Shown: one piece after another, positions 24,801 through 34,800 of the stretch | Position numbering within the stretch: the stretch's first letter is position 1 | Layout: each line of letters starts with the position of its first letter | IMG/VR virus record: IMGVR_UViG_3300034198_009894 | Span: 1-64,000 of that record | DNA length: 64,000 nucleotides | Source: a virus | Direction: 5' to 3' (one strand) | Notes under the pieces: model-generated | What the model saw: the letters and a program-made list of their open reading frames with translations, nothing else | Databases searched by the model: none | What the model was told of the DNA's origin: nothing | Program-made: the position numbers and the translations under genes

Positions 24801-27800
24801 TTACTTGATGCCGGCTAATTTTTTCATCGTTTTGGAAATATTTTCAGAAAGATTTTCCTTAACAATTTCTGCTTTCACCTTTGTGTGTGGTAGTGTTGTC
24901 TGGTCACGATTCTGACGATTCAAACCACCACTTATTAAATGAGTCATGTAATTTAATTCAGTTTGGAACTGTTCATCTTTACTGAGTTCGCCGCGACTGT
25001 TAGCCCACTCGTTCAACTGCTCATCGCAACCGCACTTACCTTCGTAAACGCCTTGTCCGCATTCGTTACATGATTCTGTTGATTCGTCAGTCTTTTCTTT
25101 GTCTTCGGACTCATCAGAATCTTCGTCTTCGTCTTCGTCTTCCTCTTCGTCGTCATCAGAAGAATCTTCTTTGCCTGACTTGACTGGGTATTCTTTTCCA
25201 TCTACTTTCATTGTTTCGCCCGGCTGAACTCCATCAGCGCGATGTTTTTCTAATTCACCGGTGAATTTATTTCCCTCTTTAACATCGTCATCCTCTTCTT
25301 CATGATCCGCGTGATCAGGCTCTTCAGAAGCTTCGGGTTCTTCACGAGAGCCAAGCATGCGCTTTAAGAAATCAAATTCTTGATCACCGTTATCACCATC
25401 TTGTGGTTCTAATGTTCCCATTATCTCATCATGCGCTAGTGGCTCTACTTCAATAGCAGTGCCGCTGGTGTCGTCTGCGTGACTCATTCCTGCTCCACCG
25501 CCCATGCCAGCACCCATGCCGATTCCAGCTTGTGATAGTATCTTCATCAGTGCTTGTGCGTCTTCGTCAGTGGCACTAACACTTACGCTGTCGCCCATGC
25601 CGTTTTGTCCAGTAGAAGTAGTTACAGTCATACCCTCATTTAGTAATGCGTGTAATTGACGATCCCATGCTTCCATTTGTGCGTCTTTAACTTTTTTCAT
25701 TTCTAATTTTTCCTTTTTATTCTTGCCTTCCGCCACATCTTTCTTTTTATGATCTTTGTCCGGATATCTTTCTCCGGGGAACGGACCCTCCCTATCAGGG
25801 TGTCTCTCACCAGGCCACTTACTCTTACGATTCGGATACTTGTCACCTTCCGCCACACCTTGCTTAGCGTTGATTGACTTTTCCAATTCTTCCGGACTCG
25901 GAACTCCTTTAAGTTGCCTCACGGTTTGATTTAGTCTAGCAAGTGACACCTTGCCGTCTTTTCTTACTGGCAATATGCGCGGCAGTCCAATTCTACCACT
26001 AAAACTAAATCCTATTATGTATGGATTCGCCTCTGATCGAAAGACTTTCTCAGCACCTGCTTTTTTCAGTGCCTCAATTGCTCTCTCTACACTAACACCA
26101 GCATCAGATAATATGTTGCCTTCCGCCACACCTTGCTCGCTTTCGTACATAGCTTCGTTGGGAAATGGAAACTCAGCGTCATCTGACATTTCATCTTCAG
26201 TAGCGAACATGTCATCTACTCGTGATCCCAAATTTCTATCAATACTTCCCTCGGCAGCGTCTTCTATGTCGGCTCCTAATCCTTCGTCTGTCATGCTAGA
26301 AGTAGGACCAGCACCCAGTGCGCCGCCGATAAAGGTTTCGTCTAAATCTTCTTCTCCTAGCAGTGGCTTGGAATCTTTCATATAGCAGTCAAGTACATGT
26401 TCGCGACATTCTTCTTTGTCTCCGTACATAATTTTGTTTGGAATGAATCCGTTTTCAAAATAGTAATGTCTTAGTGCTTCGTATAGACCTTCATCTAACA
26501 CCCAACCTTCTTCGCACATTTTGATTTCGTGAGGGAATCGTTGCTTAATTTCTTCTAGAGAATATCCCTCTGAAATTGACTTCTTAGATTCACCCATAGC
26601 TTGCTTGCGTATAGTTGAGAAATAAACATCTTCGCCCTTTTCTGGACCGTACTGATCTATCATAGATGCTTTCATCTCGGATTTATCGTACTTGCTCTTT
26701 AGACGCGCTTCTTTTGCCTTGTGAGCGGCGGACATAGATACTTCGTCAACTTCTTCTTCTGACATTGGTTGACTCTGCTGTTGTTGTCCTTGAGTCATTG
26801 CCTGAACTGCGCCCTGTGCTGGCTTTGTTTGTTGTCCAGATTGTGCTGTGCTAGTCTGTGCTGGAAGAGTTGCTCCAGGCACTGCTGTTATTTTTCCACT
26901 CTCTATGCCCTGTTGTATTGTTTTCTGTAGAGTAGCGTCAGTGGTACTCAGCGCAGAAATTGGCTGGCCAGGACGAGGTTGTGGCTGTCCTGCTTTTGGA
27001 GGCACAACCATAGTTCCCGGAGGTAATTGCGTTGCCTCAGCTAACATAGTCGCTTCAACATGCTCCATCCAGTCTTTTAGTTTGTGTTTTACACTTGCTT
27101 TGCCTGGTAGTGTCTTTGGTTTGCTTCCCACGATCCAGCGTGATAGTTCATCAGTGTCCCATTTTTTAACTTCGCCGGTATCGCTATCACTATCCTTCTT
27201 TGGACGACCGCGTCCTTTTTTCACTGCTGGCTTGACCTTCTTTCCATCCTCGTCATCGTCATTTTTACGACCATAACCACCGGGTTCTGCTTTATGAATT
27301 TTACCAGTTTTGGTTTCTTTTGTGCCTTCCGCCACACCTTGCGGTGCAGGTATTATAGACCAACCGCGCATATTTGCTGACTTACTGATTTCACCTTTGC
27401 TCTTGAATACCGTTGCTTTTGCTTTGTCTGTTACCCAAGTCATTTGGCCGCCACCTGCAGGATGTCCTCTTAGATACTTTGATCCATTTTTAACGATATA
27501 ACCCTCATTCAAGGAGCCTTCCGCCACACCTTGATTTTTTGTAGAACTTTCGTCTTTTAGTTTATGCTTAACACTTGCTTTACCAGGTAGAGTCTTTGGC
27601 TTGCTTCCAACAATCCAACGAGCCAACTCATCTGTGTCCCACTTCTTTACTTCACCAGTATCGCTATCACTGTCTTTCTTAGGGCGTCCGCGACCCTTTT
27701 TTACAGCAGGCTTTACTTTCTTGCCGTCTTCGTCGTCATCGTTCTTGCGACCGTATCCGCCTGGTTCTGCTTTATGAATTTTACCAGTCTTGGTTTCTTT

Positions 27801-27953
27801 AGTGCCTTCATTTACACTCAATCTAGCATCTTCGTTTAAAGTTTTGCGGCCGTCGGCATACTGACTAGCAACTTTTTTAGCAGCATCATCTACTTTATTA
27901 GATGTTACTTCGCTAAGACTATCCATTTTAGAAATTAATGATTTGAAATCCAT
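24801..27953 (-). CDS. Acidic modular protein with QGVAEG-flanked cassettes
   Basis: 1050 residues, highly charged and largely disordered. It has an N-terminal helix and an 86-residue module (residues 49-134) repeated at 209-294 with a single Ala/Ser change, including AT-hook-like GRGRPKK. Several unrelated segments are separated by QGVAEG: a 54-residue unit between copies at 141 and 205, and further copies near 610 and 700. Other features are a Gly/Met-rich GMGAGMGGGAGM, a long Asp/Glu run (about 920-985), a CxxC...CxC cluster, and a conserved C-terminus with ISGGLNR. Its setting next to terminase and head genes suggests a scaffold or internal head protein, but this is inference. Confidence 0.7.
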   Translation of the reverse strand: MDFKSLISKMDSLSEVTSNKVDDAAKKVASQYADGRKTLNEDARLSVNEGTKETKTGKIHKAEPGGYGRKNDDDEDGKKVKPAVKKGRGRPKKDSDSDTGEVKKWDTDELARWIVGSKPKTLPGKASVKHKLKDESSTKNQGVAEGSLNEGYIVKNGSKYLRGHPAGGGQMTWVTDKAKATVFKSKGEISKSANMRGWSIIPAPQGVAEGTKETKTGKIHKAEPGGYGRKNDDDEDGKKVKPAVKKGRGRPKKDSDSDTGEVKKWDTDELSRWIVGSKPKTLPGKASVKHKLKDWMEHVEATMLAEATQLPPGTMVVPPKAGQPQPRPGQPISALSTTDATLQKTIQQGIESGKITAVPGATLPAQTSTAQSGQQTKPAQGAVQAMTQGQQQQSQPMSEEEVDEVSMSAAHKAKEARLKSKYDKSEMKASMIDQYGPEKGEDVYFSTIRKQAMGESKKSISEGYSLEEIKQRFPHEIKMCEEGWVLDEGLYEALRHYYFENGFIPNKIMYGDKEECREHVLDCYMKDSKPLLGEEDLDETFIGGALGAGPTSSMTDEGLGADIEDAAEGSIDRNLGSRVDDMFATEDEMSDDAEFPFPNEAMYESEQGVAEGNILSDAGVSVERAIEALKKAGAEKVFRSEANPYIIGFSFSGRIGLPRILPVRKDGKVSLARLNQTVRQLKGVPSPEELEKSINAKQGVAEGDKYPNRKSKWPGERHPDREGPFPGERYPDKDHKKKDVAEGKNKKEKLEMKKVKDAQMEAWDRQLHALLNEGMTVTTSTGQNGMGDSVSVSATDEDAQALMKILSQAGIGMGAGMGGGAGMSHADDTSGTAIEVEPLAHDEIMGTLEPQDGDNGDQEFDFLKRMLGSREEPEASEEPDHADHEEEDDDVKEGNKFTGELEKHRADGVQPGETMKVDGKEYPVKSGKEDSSDDDEEEDEDEDEDSDESEDKEKTDESTESCNECGQGVYEGKCGCDEQLNEWANSRGELSKDEQFQTELNYMTHLISGGLNRQNRDQTTLPHTKVKAEIVKENLSENISKTMKKLAGIK
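25726..27533 (-). repeat. QGVAEG DNA repeat array (4 full copies, 1 partial)
   Basis: Full copies of CCTTCCGCCACACCTTG (plus strand) at 25846-25863, 26119-26136, 27325-27342 and 27517-27533, and a partial one at 25726-25738. Every copy uses the same codons for QGVAEG although the flanking sequence differs completely. Confidence 0.85.
27072..27329 (-). repeat. Duplicated 86-residue module, copy 2
   Basis: Encodes residues 209-294 of the 24801-27953 protein, identical to copy 1 except for one Ala to Ser. The DNA differs from copy 1 at many third positions. Immediately preceded by a QGVAEG repeat. Confidence 0.9.
27552..27809 (-). repeat. Duplicated 86-residue module, copy 1
   Basis: Encodes residues 49-134. 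It lies exactly 480 bp from copy 2 and ends just before a QGVAEG repeat. Confidence 0.9.
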
Positions 27954-27957
27954 TTTA

Positions 27958-28575
27958 TTAACCCTTAGATTTTGATGCGCCAGTTTCTGGACGAGGCATA
28001 CGAGTCACTTTCGTCATTGGACTATTGTTGTTGCCCTCTAATTTACGCATATCTTCTGCCGCTTTTGTTTTTGGAGCAGCAAATGACATATCCATTTTGT
28101 CTTTTTCGTGAGCAGCACGAATTCTACTCATATACTGCTCTCCGTATTCTTTGTTAGCCTTCTCAGCATTTTTTTCGCTTTCTAACTCTGCTGTAAGAAT
28201 TGGACTAGCTTGATTGGCATATTGTTCTTCTTCTTGCTCAACGCCATCAACATAATCTGCTTGATACATACGAACAAGATTCTCGTCATAGTTTAATAAA
28301 CGAGCAATTTGCTTTACCATTGGTTCTGTACAAGGATACTTAAACTCAACGTCAATTATTATTAATGGTTGATTTTCGGCGCCAGACACATTCTTAAAAC
28401 CCATATGTTGTTTTTGAATAGGCTTAGTAACTGGAGTTCCTATTTTTACTGGATCAAATTTTTGAAGATTCATAGCAAACATATCCATCCAATTTTTTGG
28501 AGGCTCGCCACAAATATAAATTTTGTGCTTGTACGATCTAACCGATTCCATTAAAAAATGCTTAAACGTCTTCAT
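27958..28575 (-). CDS. Conserved T4-like phage protein, head-region neighbour
   Basis: 205 residues. The N-terminus MKTFKHFLMESV resembles the short helical leaders of phage head and scaffold proteins. A folded part follows: SYKHKIYICGEPPKNWMDMF, LQKFDPVKIG, IIIDVEFKYPCTEPM, IARLLNY. The C-terminal 90 residues are charged and helical, then disordered. Proteins with this central region are common in T4-like cyanophages and pelagiphages, without assigned function. It has a late octamer and sits between the acidic cassette protein and a terminase-like gene. Confidence 0.7.
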   Translation of the reverse strand: MKTFKHFLMESVRSYKHKIYICGEPPKNWMDMFAMNLQKFDPVKIGTPVTKPIQKQHMGFKNVSGAENQPLIIIDVEFKYPCTEPMVKQIARLLNYDENLVRMYQADYVDGVEQEEEQYANQASPILTAELESEKNAEKANKEYGEQYMSRIRAAHEKDKMDMSFAAPKTKAAEDMRKLEGNNNSPMTKVTRMPRPETGASKSKG

Positions 28576-28599
28576 TATAGTATTCCTATACTTTATATA

Positions 28600-29109
28600 T
28601 TATTTATCTTTTTGAGTCTTTTTGGCAGCTTCGGCAAGAAATGATTTTATCAATTCATTTCTATCAACTACTTTACCAGTGCCCTCGGTTGAAGCCGGCA
28701 ATTCATCCTTTTTAGCGTTGTCCAGTTTTCTTTCAAGCTCTGCCTTCTTAAGTTGTAGATCAATCATCTTTAACTTTTTGTTTATCTTGGCAGTTTTCGC
28801 TGTGATGGCGTGGCCTAACATGCTACTGGCACTATTGAATATTTCAGCACTGAATCTGGAATCCACCTGCATGCCAAGATCCATCAGATTATTAAAAGCA
28901 TCTTTAGCTAATGATGCCATCTCATCCATCTCGGAATCGCTAGCCTCTAAGTCTTTTACCGCTGGTAGCGCTGATTCTATTTTATCTATAGTGTTCAGAG
29001 TTTCAGTTGAGACAAATGTCTGCGGAAGAGTAGCAATCGCAGTATCTACAACATCAGCGTCAATCTCATCTGATTCTATGTTAAAAAGTGATTCCAATTT
29101 TTTGGTCAT
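28600..29109 (-). CDS. Terminase small subunit-like protein (gp16-like)
   Basis: 169 residues, close to T4 gp16 (164). An acidic N-terminus starting KLESLFNIESDEID is followed by two long amphipathic helices (SLAKDAFNNLMDLGMQVDSR, FSAEIFNSASSMLG) and a coiled-coil stretch (INKKLKMIDLQLKKAELE). This matches the gp16 layout: helical core forming the ring that presents DNA to the large subunit. The large subunit is not in the window. Neighbouring gp4-like nuclease and head genes support a packaging role. The match is structural pattern, not strong identity. Confidence 0.6.
   Translation of the reverse strand: MTKKLESLFNIESDEIDADVVDTAIATLPQTFVSTETLNTIDKIESALPAVKDLEASDSEMDEMASLAKDAFNNLMDLGMQVDSRFSAEIFNSASSMLGHAITAKTAKINKKLKMIDLQLKKAELERKLDNAKKDELPASTEGTGKVVDRNELIKSFLAEAAKKTQKDK
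28601..28608 (-). promoter_or_regulatory. Late promoter octamer GATAAATA
   Basis: Overlaps the stop of the terminase-like gene, 25 nt before the ATG at 28575. Confidence 0.65.
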
Positions 29110-29117
29110 AATATATG

Positions 29118-29125
29118 TATTTATT
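29118..29125 (-). promoter_or_regulatory. Late octamer AATAAATA
   Basis: 8 nt upstream of the ATG at 29109, so the mRNA leader would be only a few nucleotides; no Shine-Dalgarno is seen. Confidence 0.55.
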
Positions 29126-29558
29126 ACTTGCGACCGTTATGAAAAATTTGGTCTTCATTTATGACCCGAAAGCCGATACCATTTTGCTTACACCAAGCAG
29201 AGGCTGCCGCCCACTTTGCGTGATTAAGAACTACTGCTGCTCTATCTCGTGCGTTGGTTACTTTTTCTTCTATGATAGATTGTTTTTTTGGTTTTATCTC
29301 TATCATCTCTGCTAGCTTACGTCCGTTTTTGTCTTGATACACTATAAAAAAATCAGGGACATAGATTGTTTGTTTTCCAGTTAATGGATTACGATATGGT
29401 ACGTGTATTGATTCGCTGGCCCACTGTAGTATTTTGTCGTTGTTATCGCAAAAATTCATAAACGTCAATTCCCATCCAGAACGATATCGTATCTTTCCCT
29501 TTCCTATATATTTCTGAGGGTTTTTAGGTGTATAAAATCCTTGAGCCCAACGTGCCAT
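29124..29558 (-). CDS. 4: Head completion protein gp4-like
   Basis: 144 residues. It closely matches the T4 gp4 family: MARWAQGFYTPKNPQKYIGK, then IRYRSGWELTFMNFCDNN, WASESIHVPYRNPL, GKQTIYVPDFFI, and AEMIEIKPKKQS. The GWE...PDF...EIKPK series is the catalytic pattern of a RecB-like nuclease fold. The protein completes filled heads before neck and tail joining. Confidence 0.92.
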   Translation of the reverse strand: MARWAQGFYTPKNPQKYIGKGKIRYRSGWELTFMNFCDNNDKILQWASESIHVPYRNPLTGKQTIYVPDFFIVYQDKNGRKLAEMIEIKPKKQSIIEEKVTNARDRAAVVLNHAKWAAASAWCKQNGIGFRVINEDQIFHNGRK

Positions 29559-29564
29559 AATTTA

Positions 29565-29921
29565 TCATCCCGCAACTGGATTATCTTGTATAATATTGCG
29601 TTGAACTTTTTCGTTAGGCACGATTACATTGTTTACTCCATACAGAACGGTTTTGTTTTCGCTCAAGGTGTTCAAGTAATATGCTAATGTAAGTGCTATT
29701 TTCATACTGTCGGTCCCACGAAACTGATCTAAAAGTTGAAGAACATTGGTATCGGTTTCGGAACTTACTCTAAACAGTATTTCTGTAAATGTTTTCGCAA
29801 TATTTGTATTTTTAGTGTATTCAGCGAAGAATGAATACACCAGGTCATACTCGTTTGCTGAAACTACTAAATTTACATTGTAGAAATTATTAAATATAGC
29901 TACGGTGTTATCTAAATTCAT
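29565..29921 (-). CDS. Conserved virion-region hypothetical protein
   Basis: 118 residues starting MNLDNTVAIFNNFYNVNLVV, predominantly helical, no motif or membrane span. It ends within a few bases of the gp4-like gene and starts one base after the tube/cap gene stop, so it is part of the head-tail late operon. Proteins in this slot are seen in T4-like marine phages with no role assigned. Confidence 0.65.
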   Translation of the reverse strand: MNLDNTVAIFNNFYNVNLVVSANEYDLVYSFFAEYTKNTNIAKTFTEILFRVSSETDTNVLQLLDQFRGTDSMKIALTLAYYLNTLSENKTVLYGVNNVIVPNEKVQRNIIQDNPVAG

Positions 29922-29922
29922 A

Positions 29923-31128
29923 TCAAGGCTTAGGTTCTGATCGTCCAGTTATTGGATTGATATCTTTATTTATTACCGGAACTGATTCAATAGTTCTTGC
30001 GTTTTTAGCAAGTGAGTCCTGAGAACCAGTCCTTGTAGTGGCACCAGCGGCAGGAAAGTTGAAGAGACCACGCGCTGCGCCAGACGCCACAGAATTGATC
30101 ACTCCGCCTACTACCTCAGACTTTGCCGCTTGAAGAATTTGAGAAGAATTCTTCCAAGTTTTACCTAGACGACCAGCAGTTTGAACTGCTCTCAGCGCTC
30201 GTATTGGGTCTCCACTGGACAAATCTTCTAGTATACCTAGTCCGCCATCTACAAGTCCACCCTTACCAAGTATACTTCTATTAGTTCCCTGTAGATTTAG
30301 TGGACTCAATTCAGTGTCGTATGTTTCCTTTTCTCCAAATCTATCCACTACACTATTGGGAGTCTCTCCATTAAGAGCTCCTTCTAAGTACTTTACAGTT
30401 TCATAGCGAATGGTCATAGTGTTTTCCATTATGCCCTTTGTATCATAGTAGTTATAGGTGTCATGATTGAAGTTTTCAATCATTGGATTAATTAATTCAT
30501 ACAGAGCAAAACTATGCTGATTGAAACCATAAATTTTTATTGATCTAAAAAACTTAGCTTTATTGCGTATTGATATCTCATCACTGGAAGTAATATTTCC
30601 TTTAAGTCCCCAATCTTGATTCTTAGAAATATCAGGATCGTATGTATTGATTCTGTTTAATTCCGGCGCTGCTACCCCAGACTTGCTGTTGGCAGTACTA
30701 ACATAGTTAGGCTGACTTGGATCACTATAATAGTAATTAAAGTAAGCATGCCACATATGTCGCACTTGATTGGCGTTATCATCGTGAAATGTTACTCTTA
30801 GTGGGTCATAAGAAATCTTAGATTGAACCAGCTTTTTACGATTATATTGATTCATTTCACTAAGTTGAATGCTGAATTTTGGTAACTCAATACTCTTTAC
30901 TAATAACCCTAGATTAGTATCTTTTGGAAATATCTTTTCATACAGGTCTCCAGCAACGGCAGTTTTATTGATTTCAAAATAAACGTGAAACAGCCATTTA
31001 AGTTTTGGAGAATTAGAGTATTGCGCCTGTACAAATGTTTTGCTGGCGTGTTTATAATCTCTTAAGTAAGGAGAGCCGAAGAATCCATCCCCGGCCCCTT
31101 TTAAGAACTGCTGGAAAAAACCAGCCAT
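29923..31128 (-). CDS. Tail tube paralogue / baseplate tube initiator or cap (gp54/gp48-like)
   Basis: 401 residues. The N-terminal half has the gp19 tube fold: PKLKWLFHVYFEI, LLVKSIELPKFSIQLSEMNQYNRK, SYDPLRVTFHDDNANQVRHMWHAYFNYYYSDP, then IKIYGFNQHSFALYELINPMI and TMTIRYETVKYLEG. The C-terminal 150 residues are Gly/Ala-rich and probably extended. Larger tube-fold proteins of this type either start the tube on the baseplate (gp54/gp48) or cap it. It lies directly downstream of the true tube gene. Confidence 0.75.
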   Translation of the reverse strand: MAGFFQQFLKGAGDGFFGSPYLRDYKHASKTFVQAQYSNSPKLKWLFHVYFEINKTAVAGDLYEKIFPKDTNLGLLVKSIELPKFSIQLSEMNQYNRKKLVQSKISYDPLRVTFHDDNANQVRHMWHAYFNYYYSDPSQPNYVSTANSKSGVAAPELNRINTYDPDISKNQDWGLKGNITSSDEISIRNKAKFFRSIKIYGFNQHSFALYELINPMIENFNHDTYNYYDTKGIMENTMTIRYETVKYLEGALNGETPNSVVDRFGEKETYDTELSPLNLQGTNRSILGKGGLVDGGLGILEDLSSGDPIRALRAVQTAGRLGKTWKNSSQILQAAKSEVVGGVINSVASGAARGLFNFPAAGATTRTGSQDSLAKNARTIESVPVINKDINPITGRSEPKP

Positions 31129-31131
31129 AAA

Positions 31132-31773
31132 TTAACTACCTATTCCGCTTACGTTTGTGCCAATGGTTCGTCCAACCGCGGCACCAATGCCATAAGCAGG
31201 ACCATCGCCATCCAATGGAGTTTGTGTCGCGTTATCAAAACGAATACTTAGTGTAATAGTTACAGGCTCGTTTGTACCGTAATTTAAGCTATTGTAATTA
31301 GCACTGGAAATATAGCATCCATAAAGTTCCCAACTCTCTAGAATATTAGGGGTTGCTACACCGCGAGCACCATCAAGTACTTGGCACACCAATTTGAATT
31401 TATAATCGCTGCCACTTGCCGCACTAGCTTGTTCCTGGAAGTCAAATTGCTTTTGAATTTGTTCTCCAACTCGTTTTGCCACTTCACCAGTAGCGTCATC
31501 ACGTAGATTAACAGTAACTGCTTGCCAGGTTGGTTTACCAGCTAGATAAACTCTGCTGTTGTAGAGTTCAATTGGAATTTCTCCAAATTCTACGTTAGGA
31601 CGAGTAAAGTCAATTACTTGCTTAGTTAATTCAGTCGTGGGCTTGCTAACTCCAAAATTTTCAAACAATATACGAAATCTATATTGTAATTTTGGCATCA
31701 ATAAACCTTGAGCATCTCCAGTTCCATCACTGCTTACTGGTACCGTCATTCTTGCTATTGAGCTAAAAGCCAT
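31132..31773 (-). CDS. 19: Tail tube protein (gp19)
   Basis: I chose the ATG at 31773, preceded by AAGGAG; a longer frame would cover the late promoter at 31794-31801. The product is 213 residues: MAFSSIARMTVPVSSDG, then LLMPKLQYRFRILFENFG, VIDFTRPNVEFGEIPIELYN, and WELYGCYISSANYNSLNYG. These are hallmarks of the T4 gp19 tube fold, stacked as hexamers inside the sheath. It lies immediately downstream of the sheath gene, as in T4. Confidence 0.92.
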   Translation of the reverse strand: MAFSSIARMTVPVSSDGTGDAQGLLMPKLQYRFRILFENFGVSKPTTELTKQVIDFTRPNVEFGEIPIELYNSRVYLAGKPTWQAVTVNLRDDATGEVAKRVGEQIQKQFDFQEQASAASGSDYKFKLVCQVLDGARGVATPNILESWELYGCYISSANYNSLNYGTNEPVTITLSIRFDNATQTPLDGDGPAYGIGAAVGRTIGTNVSGIGS

Positions 31774-31793
31774 AGTTTGTATCTCCTTAATGT

Positions 31794-31801
31794 TATTTAT
31801 C
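31794..31801 (-). promoter_or_regulatory. Late promoter octamer GATAAATA
   Basis: 20 nt upstream of the tube gene ATG at 31773. Confidence 0.7.
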
Positions 31802-31831
31802 TTGGTCAGGAATTGCTTCCTGACCAATTAA

Positions 31832-34800
31832 TTATGCTCCGCCTATCTCTCCAGTGTTGAGCAGACGAACCGGAACGTAGATGAATTCAACTGCCTTAGC
31901 TGGCTCAATTGCTATATCAATCCACAATTCATTTCTATCTATGCGTGCGGGAGTATTATTACTCTCATCACATACCACTACGTAGTCATAGATTCCTCGT
32001 TTAGACAATATGTCGGCCATTAATGTCTGTACTACGCCGCGTGCTTCGTTACGAGTGATAGTATCATTCGGCTCAAATATAAACGGACGTAATGCTCGCT
32101 GTAACTGATAACGAATATAGCACACTAATCTAGCCACGTTTGTTCTATCAAGTGAACTTTGACTATCAAAGCTGTTTTTATTACCGTAGTTTAATATTCC
32201 TAGATTGGTGAAATAAGAAATTGGGTTGATAAAGTTTGTATATTCAATATCACGTAGAGCAACACGATTCTTTGTTACCGTAAACTCACCTGTAGCGGCA
32301 TCAATATAACCGATGTTACTTGCGTTATCAACTATACCACGACGCTGACCAGCGGGCGCAAACCAAGGATAAGCAACATTATCGCTGTAAATCATAGTAC
32401 GTAGTATCATATGACTAGCAGGAACAGTTACTTCAGCCCCAGTTAAGTCGGTTGTGATTCCACTTGGGTAGTATAGACCCATATAAGTGTTACGAGTTAC
32501 TAGACCGTCTTCGCCTGTGCCACTAGCGTTAGAGGCGTTTGTAGCCCAGTTGACTATTGCGTTGGCATCAGCGGGTAATCTTAATGGAGTGTCGCCTATT
32601 ACATAAGCAGTTTGTCCACGATCATTATTTAATGTTACCATATCTGGCTGTAGCTCAGGGTATCCGCAAGCAGCTATTAGATTAATAAATGTGTCTTCTT
32701 CACGTATTTGTGTGTTAACATTTATTGCGTTCTTTAGCGCTTGTACTACCATATGTCTTTGCGCCTTACGACCCATATATGGAGATCCATTATTTTTCAA
32801 TCCACTTACCGACACCCAAGTATTTCGTTGAGCTGGAATTGTTCCAGAAAAATCAGCACTATTAAAGTAGTTAGTGCGATATTCCTTTACATTGTATCCA
32901 CTACGACGAGTGTTAAACAGTAGTGTTCCACGTGGGTATAGTGTTGGATCTGGAGCGTCCAAGTCTACGTAGTCACTTAATAATAGACCAGCGATTGACG
33001 GGAAGGCACTAGTAACTGGATCTGTGCTTCCGTTAGAAGCCCAACGTGCGTCCGCGAATACTACACCGTTTTCGCTTGTTTGATCGGTGTTATCAATACG
33101 AACCCATTGATTTACTTGACCAACTGCTTGCCAGCGATTTATTACAGGATAATTTTCCAAATCACTAGTATCAATCCATAAATCTCCAAATTGTAATGGC
33201 AGACCAGCGGAATTTGTGGTCGGAGCAATCGGAGAAATAAGCGGACCGCTAGTATCAGTTTGTGGAGTGCCAGTTGATTTTGGAAGTCCGTTAGCTGCGT
33301 AAGCAACGTTACGATATCCGCGCCACTGTCCGCCAACGTTAGTCATGATATCAACTTGATTTACGCTACTGTAATACCACTGAGTTCCATTTAGTGGGTA
33401 TTGAGTAGGAACTATTTCGTTAGGGATATAAGCTACTATTCTCCAATCACTTAGTTGTACCGTATACTGTGGAGTTGCGAATCCGCTTAGCCATCTTACT
33501 TGTTCAATACCACCGTCATCATCAACCGCAGTAACTTCTATTTGATATGAACCGTTTAGTGGGGAGGCTTCAGTAATAGTAAGAGCGGCACCGACTACGT
33601 ATCCGTCTCCAGGGGCTGTTACTGTAAAAGAGGGTATATATCCAGTAGTTTGTACTTGAAATAGTGCCTCGCCTGAATTTACCTCTATGTCGGAGTATGT
33701 AACAGTCTTATAAGGACCCCATTTTGCGCCCGGAGTAACTTCGCTTACAAAACCAAGCTGAGTTAGTAAAGAGCTTTGCCCGTCAAGTATAATAACTCCA
33801 CCCTCGGTATGCTCTAGCACAATTGCTCCAGCAGTAGATACAGATGCCTTTGTGTAATCAATATTGGCAGCAGTCCAAGCGGCCACAAAAGCACTAGCAT
33901 CTTGTGTTGCTGGACTACTTGGCATAACTATTTCGTATTCATCACTTAGTGCGTTGCTACTTGGAAAGCTAACTCTAACCTTAAGAGTTGCACCCGCTGA
34001 TATTGCGGGACTAGCTACTGTGCCGACAAACAGTGATGAGCCGCTTGAGAATCTGCGATACACTTGAAGTGGTCCTACAAAGTTGGTAGGATTAGTGTTG
34101 TACTGAGCGTAAAGTGAACCCTCTGTAATATTTCTTCCACCAGAACTGTCTAATGTACTGTTAATAGTCCAATCGTTAGTACTCATCGGAGCGGATACTG
34201 ATACGAATGACCCTAATGCCGCACTGTATTGATTGAATACTAGATTTGTTCCGGCATTGGCTGAGTTGGTTTTAATCCAAACACTGCCTGTTGGGCGAGG
34301 CTGACTGTCCGAACTTCTCCATAGTGGTTGTTGAGCGTTAGTTCCAAATAGCACCTGTGGTGAATTGTAAGTGCCGCTTCCAATTCCTATTTCTGTAAGA
34401 ACAGTATTTGAACCAACAGGAGCAATTATTATGGCTTGATCCACTTCACTGTAAATCTCCAATCTTCCACCAACAGCAGCAGCAGAAACAAATGGAACGT
34501 TTGCCTCTTCAATCAAGTCAACAAGTTCACCTAGTGTGTTAGCTGGAGCAGCTGGAATAGTAATGGTGGTACCATTTATAGAGAACGCAGCTCCAGCTGT
34601 TAATGAAGTCACTACCTGTGATCCTTGAATGGTAGGCCAATTATTTCTCCACTCGGAACCACCTACGGAAACCCACTGATTATTTTTTGCTTTATACCAG
34701 TATGTGTGATATGTGTCTGGATTATCAGCTAGTGTAAGATTAGCTGTATTGGTCTTCATAGAAATAGCGTAGTCACCAATATTTCCAATAGCAGAAGATG

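Noticed and set aside
24801-27953. CRISPR-like array from the repeated 18-mers
   Set aside because: Spacing between copies is irregular (about 100 to 1200 bp), the repeats are in frame in a gene, and there are no spacers of uniform length or cas genes.
28622-29164. Plus-strand frame opposite the terminase-like gene
   Set aside because: Produced by codon bias of the minus-strand gene; no ribosome-binding site and no motif.
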